From JABCPE02 sp963506915 (GTDB taxonomy: Bacteria > Bacteroidota > Bacteroidia > Flavobacteriales > Weeksellaceae): 17,691 nucleotides of DNA. Where the stretch lies: assembly GCA_963506915.1 (NCBI GenBank), contig CAUORE010000033.1, positions 1-17,691 of the forward strand, in the 5' to 3' direction. Shown here piece after piece: positions 1 to 6,406 of this stretch (position 1 is its first letter; each line of letters starts with the position of its first letter). The translations under genes were made by a program, and so were the position numbers. Under the pieces are notes generated by a model. That model saw only the letters and a list, made by a program, of their open reading frames with translations, was not told the DNA's origin and searched no databases.

Positions 1-25
1 GGAAAATCATAAAAAGGAATGCAAG

Positions 26-907
26 ATGAGAAAGATAGTATTCGTAATTATATTTTGTTTTATAATATCTTATTGTAAAGCACAAATTGACACAATAAAT
101 AAAAATATTATAGAGTATTTTGATAAAAATAAATATAAAAATTGGGAACTTGTAGAGAAAGTTTCTAGTGCAACAGATAAATACTATAAGAAAGAAACTT
201 ATTGGGTTAGAGTTCTTTTTTATAAGGGAGAATATACAGAGGAAATACAGACAATAGGTTCTTCTTTTAAGTTATATAAATATTATCATAAAAATGAGCT
301 ACTACATCGTTCTGTAAAAACCTTTTATAACTTCCCAATAGGAGAATCTATTGAATATGATGAAAATGGGAATTTAATAGAAAAAGTAAATTATGATAAA
401 AATTATTCTTTTTCAGTAGATAGTCTTTGTGAATTAATTAAAATGGAATATGGTGTCAATTTAAGAATTTTATCCACTGATAATTTTCTTAATTATAGAG
501 TTGAAAGAAGATATGATGATAATATTAAAAAATATCTCTATATAGTTATTTTTGCAGTAAATGATAATGGTGAAGGTGTTATGGGATTCCCTATAAAATG
601 TATCTATATAGATAGTAATACAGGAGAGATTTTATATGAAAAAGCTGAACATTTAGATCGTCCATATAGTGATAGAATTCCAAAATCAAAAACTTTTTTT
701 CCTCAGAAAGATGATAAAAAAAAGAATTCTACTTCCCTCTTCATAGAAGAAACTACCCCTCCTAAAGAGTTAGGCGTGCCTTATAAACAAGGCGGCTATT
801 ACCCTCCTGGCACTTACCAACTCTACAACGGCAGAGCCTACAACAAAGAAGAATGGGCACCATATGTAAAATCACGTCCTTGGTGGGAAAGGTTATTCCT
901 GAGTTAA
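26..907 (+). CDS. Secreted protein of unknown function with signal peptide
   Basis: This encodes 293 residues and I do not recognise the family. Residues 1-19 form a lysine-arginine start, a hydrophobic core and a CKA cut site before Gln20, typical of a type I signal peptide; the ISYC stretch is a poor lipobox because Tyr precedes Cys. The middle has short YDENGNLIEKV-like units (about residues 112-123), similar to the MORN-like repeats common in Bacteroidota secreted and immunity-type proteins. A second half with a GFPIKCIYIDSNTGEIL stretch suggests a beta-rich periplasmic domain. The last 50 or so residues are rich in Pro, Gly, Tyr and Trp, and the DNA here has a different look (more C-ending codons) from the AT-rich front part, which hints at a mosaic 3' end. 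A small lipoprotein gene follows on the same strand. The function is unknown. Confidence 0.7.
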   Translation: MRKIVFVIIFCFIISYCKAQIDTINKNIIEYFDKNKYKNWELVEKVSSATDKYYKKETYWVRVLFYKGEYTEEIQTIGSSFKLYKYYHKNELLHRSVKTFYNFPIGESIEYDENGNLIEKVNYDKNYSFSVDSLCELIKMEYGVNLRILSTDNFLNYRVERRYDDNIKKYLYIVIFAVNDNGEGVMGFPIKCIYIDSNTGEILYEKAEHLDRPYSDRIPKSKTFFPQKDDKKKNSTSLFIEETTPPKELGVPYKQGGYYPPGTYQLYNGRAYNKEEWAPYVKSRPWWERLFLS

Positions 908-924
908 TTAAAAACTTAATCATT

Positions 925-1053
925 ATGCCACAAATCATCACTAATACCGCAGAACTCAGTTACAATCAAGGTACAGCAACGAGTAAACTCAATGTTACAA
1001 GTCAAAATTTTGTAACTATCTGTTATAGTGTTCATTACACTTTTCTGCACTGA
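925..1053 (+). pseudogene. Possible truncated remnant of a DUF11-like surface protein gene
   Basis: A 42-codon reading frame opens with MPQIITNTAELSYNQGTATS. That opening resembles the N-terminal strand of DUF11/conserved-repeat surface proteins, which often begin with an I-T-N-x-A-x-L-x-Y motif followed by a Thr/Ser-rich stretch. The likeness stops after about 30 residues and the frame ends soon after, so if real it is the cut-off start of a larger gene. Base use in roughly 735-1015 looks alike on both sides of the preceding stop codon, so the tail of the upstream gene and this remnant may have arrived as one piece. The match is short and could be chance. Confidence 0.25.
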
Positions 1054-1099
1054 GATGTTTTTTTAGTTCATCTGTGGGAAAGAAAAAAACAACTATAAA

Positions 1100-1492
1100 A
1101 TGAAAAATAGAGTATTTGTATTTTTTGTATTGCTATTTTTGTTTTCTTGCAAGGAAGAAAAGGTAGAGTTTGTGCAATCTAATGTTTTTAATGGATTATA
1201 CTTAATAAAGAACCCTTCTAAGAGTGATTCTTTATTAAAAACTCAACTAAAAGAAGGAATAGATTTTTACAGATATACCTCAGACACAAAATATTTTATA
1301 GAAAATGAAGGTGATAATACAGGTGGTTTTTCACAAAATAGTATAATTGACTATTCTGATGAAGAGATAGCCTCCTTTGTAATTTCTAAATGTGAAAAAG
1401 ATACAACAAAACTGGTAGGAAAGTTATTTTTTTATAATATGAAAGGCAAAAATCCATATAAACCAGATACGCTTATTTATCATTGTAAATAG
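1100..1492 (+). CDS. Small lipoprotein of unknown function
   Basis: This encodes 130 residues. Residues 1-17 are a lipoprotein signal peptide: MKNR start, a very hydrophobic FVFFVLLFLF core, and the lipobox FLFSC with the lipidated Cys at position 17. Acidic and basic residues follow directly (KEEK), as is usual for Bacteroidota lipoproteins. The mature part (about 113 residues) has no motif I recognise; it has a Gly/Asn-rich middle (NEGDNTGGFSQN) and ends in a lysine. Small lipoproteins of this sort are common as cargo or immunity genes in flavobacterial accessory islands, and the next genes are a toxin-antitoxin operon, but no functional link can be shown. No clear promoter or terminator was seen around it. 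Confidence 0.65.
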   Translation: MKNRVFVFFVLLFLFSCKEEKVEFVQSNVFNGLYLIKNPSKSDSLLKTQLKEGIDFYRYTSDTKYFIENEGDNTGGFSQNSIIDYSDEEIASFVISKCEKDTTKLVGKLFFYNMKGKNPYKPDTLIYHCK

Positions 1493-1599
1493 GAGAGGTT
1501 TTTAAAGGAGAATTTAAGCATTGGTGAAATTATCCGATAGACCATTTGTATAAAATATTTATACTTAATTCAAAAACAAATTATGCTTTATATTGCATT

Positions 1600-1637
1600 T
1601 TTGGGTGTGATAATTAGAAAATTATTATTTATATTTG
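1600..1637 (+). promoter_or_regulatory. Predicted hipBST promoter and possible operator
   Basis: TATATTTG at 1630-1637 fits the Bacteroidota -7 consensus TAnnTTTG exactly, with a TTTG (-33-like) at 1600-1603; the 26-base spacing is a little long. The -7 element ends only five bases before the hipB ATG at 1643, so the mRNA would be leaderless or nearly so, unless translation starts at the second Met codon at 1652. Two features may bind the HipB repressor: a six-base inverted repeat (1610-1615 and 1620-1625, four-base spacer), and a near-exact direct repeat, TTTATATTGCAT at 1587-1598 and TTTATATTTGCAT at 1628-1640, the second copy lying over the -7 element. Confidence 0.5.
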
Positions 1638-1642
1638 CATAA

Positions 1643-1864
1643 ATGAATTATATGGCATTTTTTGAACTGATAGAACAAATCAAAGAACGGCGTAAAGTAC
1701 TGGGAATCACACAGGAGCAGCTTTCGGATATTTGTGGAGTGGGACTCCGTACTCTGAGAGAATTTGAGAGAGGAAAAGGAAATCCTACTTTACAGACCAT
1801 CGAAAAAATATGCACTGCTTTGGGATTTGAAATTAAAATAGAGATAAAAAATGAGAAAAGCTAA
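1643..1864 (+). CDS. hipB: HipB-like XRE-family antitoxin/repressor of a HipBST system
   Basis: This encodes a 73-residue DNA-binding protein of the HTH_3/XRE (Cro/CI-like) family. The helix-turn-helix spans about residues 7-66: IKERRKVLGITQEQLS, then the recognition helix region VGLRTLREFERGKGNPTL, then IEKICTALGFEI. HipB proteins dimerise, repress their own operon, and hold the HipA/HipT kinase in an inactive complex. It is the first gene of a three-gene unit and overlaps hipS by 14 bases, so translation is probably coupled. MNYM gives two possible starts, 1643 and 1652; the first is kept because it still follows the -7 element, but the second is possible. The family call is firm; the role follows from the neighbouring genes. 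Confidence 0.85.
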   Translation: MNYMAFFELIEQIKERRKVLGITQEQLSDICGVGLRTLREFERGKGNPTLQTIEKICTALGFEIKIEIKNEKS

Positions 1865-2171
1865 GGTTTTATATAAGAATAAAGAAGCTGGCGAACTGAC
1901 TCAGCTTGATGATGCTTCCTTTGTTTTTGAATATAATAAGGAATGGCTTTCTGATGAAAGTCGCCCTCCCATCAGCCTCAGTTTTCCTAAAAAAGAAAGC
2001 GTTTATTCTGCGGAAAGTTTATTCCCGTTTTTTTATCATCTGCTTCCTGAAGGAAAAGCCAAAAAGGAAATCTGCCAAAAATATAAGATTGACGAAGAGG
2101 ATGCTTTCGGCATTCTGCTGCACTCTGCCCAGTATGACACCATCGGGGCTATTAAAATCATAAAAATATAA
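1851..2171 (+). CDS. hipS: HipS-like small antitoxin (detached HipA N-terminal subdomain)
   Basis: This encodes 106 residues that match the N-terminal subdomain 1 of HipA (the couple_hipA region): a beta-rich front with a GELTQLDDASFVFEY stretch, an RPPISLSFP segment, and the typical LFPFFYHLLPEGKAK block followed by an acidic DEEDAFGILLHSA helix and a GAIKI end. In classical HipA this region is fused to the kinase; here it ends in its own stop codon four bases before the kinase ATG. In the HipBST system of enteropathogenic E. coli the equivalent protein HipS is the antitoxin that inhibits the kinase HipT, while HipB represses. The 14-base overlap with hipB and the short gap to hipT indicate one operon. 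No frameshift signature is needed: the stop and the following ATG fit an intact three-gene form. Confidence 0.8.
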   Translation: MRKAKVLYKNKEAGELTQLDDASFVFEYNKEWLSDESRPPISLSFPKKESVYSAESLFPFFYHLLPEGKAKKEICQKYKIDEEDAFGILLHSAQYDTIGAIKIIKI

Positions 2172-2175
2172 ATCG

Positions 2176-3147
2176 ATGAGTCCTTTAGAAATCAAAGTCT
2201 GTCCAAGTCTTTTGAAAGAGGGCTATTCTTCCTACAGCCCGTCTGCTCTGAAAAAACTATTTGGCGGGAGGAAAGTTTCTCACTTTCTTACATATAATTT
2301 GGAAAAACAAAAGACTGATTTTCAGCAGAATAGGTTGTTTATTTCTATTTCTGGTTTTCAGGACAAATATTCTCTTGTCTTGGACAAAGATATTTTGCGT
2401 CTTGCAGAAGAAGGAGAACAGGGGCAGTATATCCTAAAACCCATTTCTGACCTTCCTAAAAACAAAGAGTATGCCCCTGCTAATGAGCATCTTACCATGC
2501 AGATTGCCAAGCAGGTTTTTAGTATAGAAACGGCAGAAAATGGATTGATATTTTTTGATGATGGAACGCCAGCTTATCTCACCAAACGCTTTGATTTAGA
2601 TAAAAATGGAGAGAAATTAGCCGTTGAAGATTTTACTTCTATTTTGGGAAAAACCCCTCAAACCCATGGGGAACAGTATAAGTACACAGGAAGTTATATG
2701 GAGCTGTTTTCAGCCATAAAACAGCATCTTCCTGCATGGCAGGTGGAACAGCATAAATTATACCAGCTGATATTATTTAACTATCTATTTTCTAATGGAG
2801 ATGCTCATCTGAAGAATTTTTCTATCATCGAAACTTCTCAGGGAGATTTCAAACTTGCCCCTGCTTATGATTTGATGAACACGAGGATTCATATTGAAGA
2901 TGCTGATTTTGCTTTGTCAGAGAAAATTTATCCGAAATCCAAAGGAAAGATAGCTTCCCAGTTTTTCACTCTTGCCGAAGAAGTGGGAATAAGCCAAGCT
3001 CTCGCTCAAAAACACATGAAAAAAATGATGTCTTTCTCTGATAAAGTGATAGATTTGGTTAATAAATCTTTTTTAAGTGAAAGTCTGAAAAGAAACTATA
3101 TCCAATCTTACCAAACAAGACTGAATAAATTAAAAAGAGATTTATAA
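2176..3147 (+). CDS. hipT: HipT-like serine/threonine kinase toxin
   Basis: This encodes 323 residues, the HipA-type kinase without N-subdomain 1. Visible parts in order: a Gly-rich loop FISISGFQDK with Ser57 and Ser59; the ATP-lysine region YILKP (Lys88); an ANEHLTMQIA helix (102-111); AYLTKRFD (133-140) and EDF (151-153); the catalytic loop NGDAHLKNFS (207-216) with Asp209 as likely base and Asn214 as metal ligand; and LAPAYDLMN (228-235) with the metal-binding Asp232. All key residues are kept, so it should be active. The Ser-x-Ser loop is a mark of HipT kinases, where the two serines are autophosphorylated; E. coli HipT targets tryptophanyl-tRNA synthetase, while HipA targets GltX. The target here cannot be told from sequence. 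No terminator follows directly; the first hairpin is at 3424. Confidence 0.85.
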   Translation: MSPLEIKVCPSLLKEGYSSYSPSALKKLFGGRKVSHFLTYNLEKQKTDFQQNRLFISISGFQDKYSLVLDKDILRLAEEGEQGQYILKPISDLPKNKEYAPANEHLTMQIAKQVFSIETAENGLIFFDDGTPAYLTKRFDLDKNGEKLAVEDFTSILGKTPQTHGEQYKYTGSYMELFSAIKQHLPAWQVEQHKLYQLILFNYLFSNGDAHLKNFSIIETSQGDFKLAPAYDLMNTRIHIEDADFALSEKIYPKSKGKIASQFFTLAEEVGISQALAQKHMKKMMSFSDKVIDLVNKSFLSESLKRNYIQSYQTRLNKLKRDL

Positions 3148-3219
3148 AATACCCTTCAAGCTATTTTAGAAAAATAAAGATAGAATTTAATAATTTAAAT
3201 TTAGAATTTTAATAATCCA

Positions 3220-3241
3220 CTTTTGTACACCTTTTGTACAC
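3220..3241. repeat. Tandem 11-base repeat, two copies
   Basis: CTTTTGTACAC occurs twice head to tail (3220-3230 and 3231-3241). Each copy includes the palindrome TGTACA, so it could bind a regulator or recombinase, or be left from an insertion event. It lies about 70 bases past the end of hipT, in a gene-free stretch. Confidence 0.6.
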
Positions 3242-3423
3242 CTTTAGTTGGTTAAATATCTGTAAATCAGAGTTGTTTTAGATATTGTATTGTGGAAATA
3301 AAGTATAAAAAATCATTGATAAATGCTCTGATTCGAATGGCTGGATTGTTAAGAAGGAAGATGAAATTTACTTTGTATAAACTTCTCTTAGACTCTTAGT
3401 TTTACTAAAAAGTTACTAAAAAC

Positions 3424-3463
3424 AAAAAAGCTGTAGCAAATCTTATTTTGCGACAGCTTTTTT
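3424..3463. terminator. Bidirectional rho-independent terminator
   Basis: An inverted repeat of 11 bases (AAAAAAGCTGT at 3424-3434, ACAGCTTTTTT at 3453-3463) encloses an inner GCAAA/TTTGC pairing and a short loop. An A-run on the left and a T-run on the right allow it to end both the rightward hipBST transcript and the leftward gene at 3472-4086. Confidence 0.8.
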
Positions 3464-3471
3464 ACTTTTTG

Positions 3472-4086
3472 TTAATGGCAAAAAGCCACCATATCTAATC
3501 TGTTTTCAAGACAAAAAGCGATGTTCTCTTTTAGTCCCATAATATGTTCATAGCTATAGCCTTTGTCTTCTTCTTCCTCGGTTTCGCCATCGATTAAGTC
3601 TTCTATTTCCTCAGGTGTTTTATGCACTTTTGATAATAAATCCGAAAGGGCTTGCAGGTGTTTTTTATCAAGCAGACTTATCATAGGGAAATCGTCTATC
3701 TCAGGGATAGAAAATGGGTGAAAATGGTCAGCAGGGAAGAGTTCAGTATCTATTTCAGTCTTTATATTCCAGTCTTCTAAAAGTATACGACTGATGAGTT
3801 CAGTTTCATACCAAAACTTAATTTCCTGATTATAAGGTAATTCTACACCCAAAGTTGCGCAAATACCGATAAAGGCATAGCCATAAATATACCCTTCCTG
3901 ATCATACTGATTGCCCATAATAATATCAGTAAGCGCCTTTATGGTCTCATTGTCATCGTCTCCATCTGCATAGTTTTTAAAGGTATCATTCGCTTTTACC
4001 TTTTGTAAAAGGGCTTCATCTTTAGAGCCAAAAACAGCTTTGATTTCAGGAGTTTTTATTCCGTAAGCAAACATATAGTATCCCAT
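3472..4086 (-). CDS. DUF7691-like protein, function unknown
   Basis: This encodes 204 residues with no signal peptide, so probably cytoplasmic. It begins MGYYMFAYGI, continues with GSKDEALLQKV (about 20-30), has a GYIYGYAFIGICATLG block (about 64-79), a DDFPMISLL motif (about 131-139), a strongly acidic linker with EEEED, and ends in MVAFCH. That order, notably the MGY start, GSKD, YGYA, DDFP and the final F-x-H, fits what I remember of the DUF7691 family. Members of that family are of unknown role and are often found singly or beside toxin/immunity genes. It is convergent with hipBST and shares its terminator; upstream is a plausible promoter of its own (4114-4142, minus). The name is from pattern memory and should be taken as likely, not proven. 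Confidence 0.65.
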   Translation of the reverse strand: MGYYMFAYGIKTPEIKAVFGSKDEALLQKVKANDTFKNYADGDDDNETIKALTDIIMGNQYDQEGYIYGYAFIGICATLGVELPYNQEIKFWYETELISRILLEDWNIKTEIDTELFPADHFHPFSIPEIDDFPMISLLDKKHLQALSDLLSKVHKTPEEIEDLIDGETEEEEDKGYSYEHIMGLKENIAFCLENRLDMVAFCH

Positions 4087-4113
4087 AAGTAAAATGTTTT
4101 TTTATTAAAAGGA

Positions 4114-4142
4114 TAAAGATAGTTTTTTTATTTAAAAGACAA
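4114..4142 (-). promoter_or_regulatory. Predicted promoter of the minus-strand DUF7691-like gene
   Basis: Read on the minus strand, TATCTTTA (4121 down to 4114) matches the Bacteroidota -7 element at all but the last base, and a TTG (4142-4140) sits 18 bases upstream as the -33 element. The start codon is 28 bases further on. The A+T-rich surroundings make chance matches possible. Confidence 0.4.
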
Positions 4143-4161
4143 CCTATGATGTATTAAGATT

Positions 4162-4281
4162 ATGTTTTTTTTCTCTTATGATGAGACAGTATATTATAAT
4201 GATGAGTCAAAAATATTTATAAGTGAAAATGATACTAAAAAAGGGAAAATAATGGAAAATAAAGTAATAATCGACATGTGA
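4162..4281 (+). other. Possible 39-codon reading frame or gene remnant in a gene-free stretch
   Basis: Between the divergent genes at 4086 and 4396 (309 bases) the only protein-like frame starts at 4162 and gives 39 residues rich in Asp, Glu, Tyr and Lys (it includes SYDETVYYNDESK). The composition looks like the small accessory proteins elsewhere in the window. There is no visible promoter or ribosome binding site, and the helicase promoter lies after it, so it could be a remnant or chance. The rest of the interval is A+T-rich and shows nothing else. Confidence 0.2.
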
Positions 4282-4352
4282 AAGAGAAAGGTAAACAGAA
4301 AGATTTGTTTTTTTGTTACATAAAATAAAAAAACATGTTGGAAAATATTTTA

Positions 4353-4360
4353 TATCTTTG
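4353..4360 (+). promoter_or_regulatory. Predicted -7 element for the helicase operon
   Basis: TATCTTTG is an exact TAnnTTTG match 35 bases before the chosen helicase ATG at 4396. The -33 partner is unclear: a TTG at 4338-4340 is only 12 bases away, and the T-rich TTTG at 4312-4315 is too far. The -7 match and its placement are the main support. Confidence 0.45.
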
Positions 4361-4395
4361 TTGGTTAGAGTAATCATATAATATTGATTTTCATA

Positions 4396-6405
4396 ATGGA
4401 ACAGCTAAATAATAGATTATACATATCTTGCAAAGAAACTTCAAAGAACAAGAGTGTCATTGATAAGTTTAAAACCTATTTATCAGAAGAAGATAAAGCA
4501 ACTCAAATATATATAATTACAGCACCTTTAGGAGGTAAATATACTTATGACTATGAAGAAAATGTTTTGGTAATTCTAATACCAAAACATAAAATAATTT
4601 TCCTAAATCTTTCAGAAGAAAAAAATACTGATTTTGAAAATTACTATGAAGATTTTATAGAAGATTTGGCTTCTATTTCTGATAAATATGAATATAAAGG
4701 ATACATAGGAAGACCTCGTGACTGGAAAGAGAATAATACAGCAAAAGCTAATTTAGAAGACTTCAATAAAGGCTCATTAAAAGACTTTTTGAGCAATTGT
4801 AAGATTAACGATTTAAAAGACCAAAGAATAGGAGAGTTTTTAATATCTTTGCTTATAGGGAGTGTCAATGATATTAAACAAAAAGGGATAGAAGTTCCTG
4901 AGACCTTATTAGAAAAAGTAAAAAAGAATATTATTTTGTTTGATGGAGAACAAACAAGATTCATATATGAAAATTTTACTGATAAAAAAGCTGTTACTAT
5001 TCAAGGACTATCAGGAACAGGAAAAACAGAATTACTTCTTCATAAGTTAAAAGATATTTACTTAAAAGAGAAGAATAGTAAGATTTTTTTTACCTGCCAT
5101 AATCGTGCTTTAGCTAATACCCTAAAAGAAAGAGTCCCTTCTTTTTTTAACTTTATGAAGGTTGATGAACAGATAGAATGGGAAAAAAGACTATGGGTTA
5201 GTAGAGCTTGGGGAGCTGAAAAGAATATAAATTCAGGGCTATATAGTTATATTTGTAATTTCTATAATATTCCTTTTTTAGGATTTGGGTATAATGTCGA
5301 CTACAATAAAATATTCTCAGAAGCATTAGATTTTTTAAATAATATCCCTTCTGAGGATTTTGAATATGCTTTTGACTACATATTAGTAGACGAAAGGCAA
5401 GATTTTCCAGAAGTATTTTTTAAAGTATGTGAGAAAGTAGCTAAGGAAAAAGTCTTTATAGCAGGGGATGTATTTCAAGATATTTTTGAGAATTTAGATA
5501 AAAAGCAATTAGAGGTAGATATAATACTAAACAAATGCTATAGAACAGACCCTCGTACATTAATGTTTGCGCATTCTGTTGGGTTAGGTTTGTTTGAAAA
5601 GAACAAATTTAATTGGTTTACCGATGATGAATGGAAAGCCTTTGGTTATATATTAGCAAGAGAAAATAATGAATTACATCTAACAAGAGAACCTATAAGA
5701 CGGTTTGAAGATGTAGATACTGATAATTTTGAAAGTGTGGAAATTGTAAAATCTACTCACCTAAATGAGGTTATTAGTATAATAAAAAAAATTATTAATA
5801 AAGATAAGAATACCAAACCTGATGATATTTCTATTATTTTGTTAGATGATAATAAAAAGATATATCAATATATAGACACTCTTTCCAATAATATAAATAC
5901 AACTTTTAATTGGACAGTGAATAGAGGATATGAAACTAAACATAAAATAGAGAATACACTGTATATATCCAATCCTAATAATATAAAAGGATTAGAGTTT
6001 CCCTATGTAATTTGTGTTACAGGGGCAATACAGAACAGATATAAATATAGAAATATATTATATACGATGTTAACTCGTTCTTTTATACAATCGTATCTTT
6101 TATTAAATCCTACTGAAAATTTGGAAGAAATAGAAAAAGGGTTGTCTATTATAAATAAGAAAAAATATATAAGAACTGTTGAACCTACAAAAGAAGAAAA
6201 AGAAAAAATTCAAAGTAATTTGATTCAATTTAAAAATAAACCAAGTCTATCATATGAAGACTTTTTAAATGGTATTTTTAATGATTTGAATATACCAGAA
6301 GAAAGTAGAGAACCCATAAAAAATATTTTAAAAGATTCAAAAATAGAAAGATTTGACAGGGAAAAAACAATATCATTCGTCGAAAAGATTAAAGATTTTT
6401 ACTAA
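4396..6405 (+). CDS. SF1 UvrD/PcrA-like helicase, first gene of a putative defence pair
   Basis: This encodes 669 residues. Helicase motifs in order: Q-motif FDGEQTRFI (182-190), Walker A GLSGTGKT (204-211, Lys210), motif Ia FFTCHNRALA (231-240), Walker B LVDERQDF (330-337, DERQ in place of the usual DExQ with Ala/Thr), motif III FIAGDVFQD (354-362), motif IV CYRTDPR (381-387), motif V KGLEFPYVICV (531-541) and motif VI YTMLTRS (556-562, Arg561). The set is complete, so it is likely an active ATP-driven DNA or RNA translocase, compact, without the large 1B/2B inserts of UvrD. Residues 1-180 are not part of the helicase and I cannot name them; they include FENYYEDFIEDL and an IGRPRDW motif (104-110). 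A charged helical tail follows residue 590. The ATG at 4396 is preferred to an in-frame TTG at 4384. The partner gene starts one base after the stop. No nuclease motif was seen. Confidence 0.85.
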   Translation: MEQLNNRLYISCKETSKNKSVIDKFKTYLSEEDKATQIYIITAPLGGKYTYDYEENVLVILIPKHKIIFLNLSEEKNTDFENYYEDFIEDLASISDKYEYKGYIGRPRDWKENNTAKANLEDFNKGSLKDFLSNCKINDLKDQRIGEFLISLLIGSVNDIKQKGIEVPETLLEKVKKNIILFDGEQTRFIYENFTDKKAVTIQGLSGTGKTELLLHKLKDIYLKEKNSKIFFTCHNRALANTLKERVPSFFNFMKVDEQIEWEKRLWVSRAWGAEKNINSGLYSYICNFYNIPFLGFGYNVDYNKIFSEALDFLNNIPSEDFEYAFDYILVDERQDFPEVFFKVCEKVAKEKVFIAGDVFQDIFENLDKKQLEVDIILNKCYRTDPRTLMFAHSVGLGLFEKNKFNWFTDDEWKAFGYILARENNELHLTREPIRRFEDVDTDNFESVEIVKSTHLNEVISIIKKIINKDKNTKPDDISIILLDDNKKIYQYIDTLSNNINTTFNWTVNRGYETKHKIENTLYISNPNNIKGLEFPYVICVTGAIQNRYKYRNILYTMLTRSFIQSYLLLNPTENLEEIEKGLSIINKKKYIRTVEPTKEEKEKIQSNLIQFKNKPSLSYEDFLNGIFNDLNIPEESREPIKNILKDSKIERFDREKTISFVEKIKDFY

Positions 6406-6406
6406 A

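Larger units (their letters stand above)
3148..3471. other. 324-base gene-free stretch between hipT and a convergent gene
   Basis: No intact gene was found here. It contains a tandem 11-base repeat (3220-3241), a second short direct repeat of TTACTAAAAA at 3402-3411 and 3413-3422, and a bidirectional terminator (3424-3463). Around 3331-3379 one frame reads DSNGWIVKKEDEIYFV before a stop, which looks protein-like and could be the tail of a decayed gene, but it is too short to assign. No tRNA could be folded; the TTCGAAT at about 3332 has no matching T-arm. Confidence 0.5.

Noticed and set aside
1906..2163. Second reading frame inside hipS
   Set aside because: It is out of frame with a clear HipA-N-like protein and shows no recognised motif.
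1851..3147. hipS and hipT read as one frameshifted hipA
   Set aside because: The first protein ends naturally after subdomain 1, the second has its own ATG four bases on, and the Ser-Ile-Ser loop is that of the naturally split HipT type.
3240..3345. Possible tRNA, suggested by a TTCGAAT heptamer
   Set aside because: The flanking bases do not form a T-arm and no acceptor or anticodon stem could be paired.
4644..4964. Minus-strand frame inside the helicase gene
   Set aside because: It overlaps the N-terminal region of the helicase, with no motif or promoter of its own.
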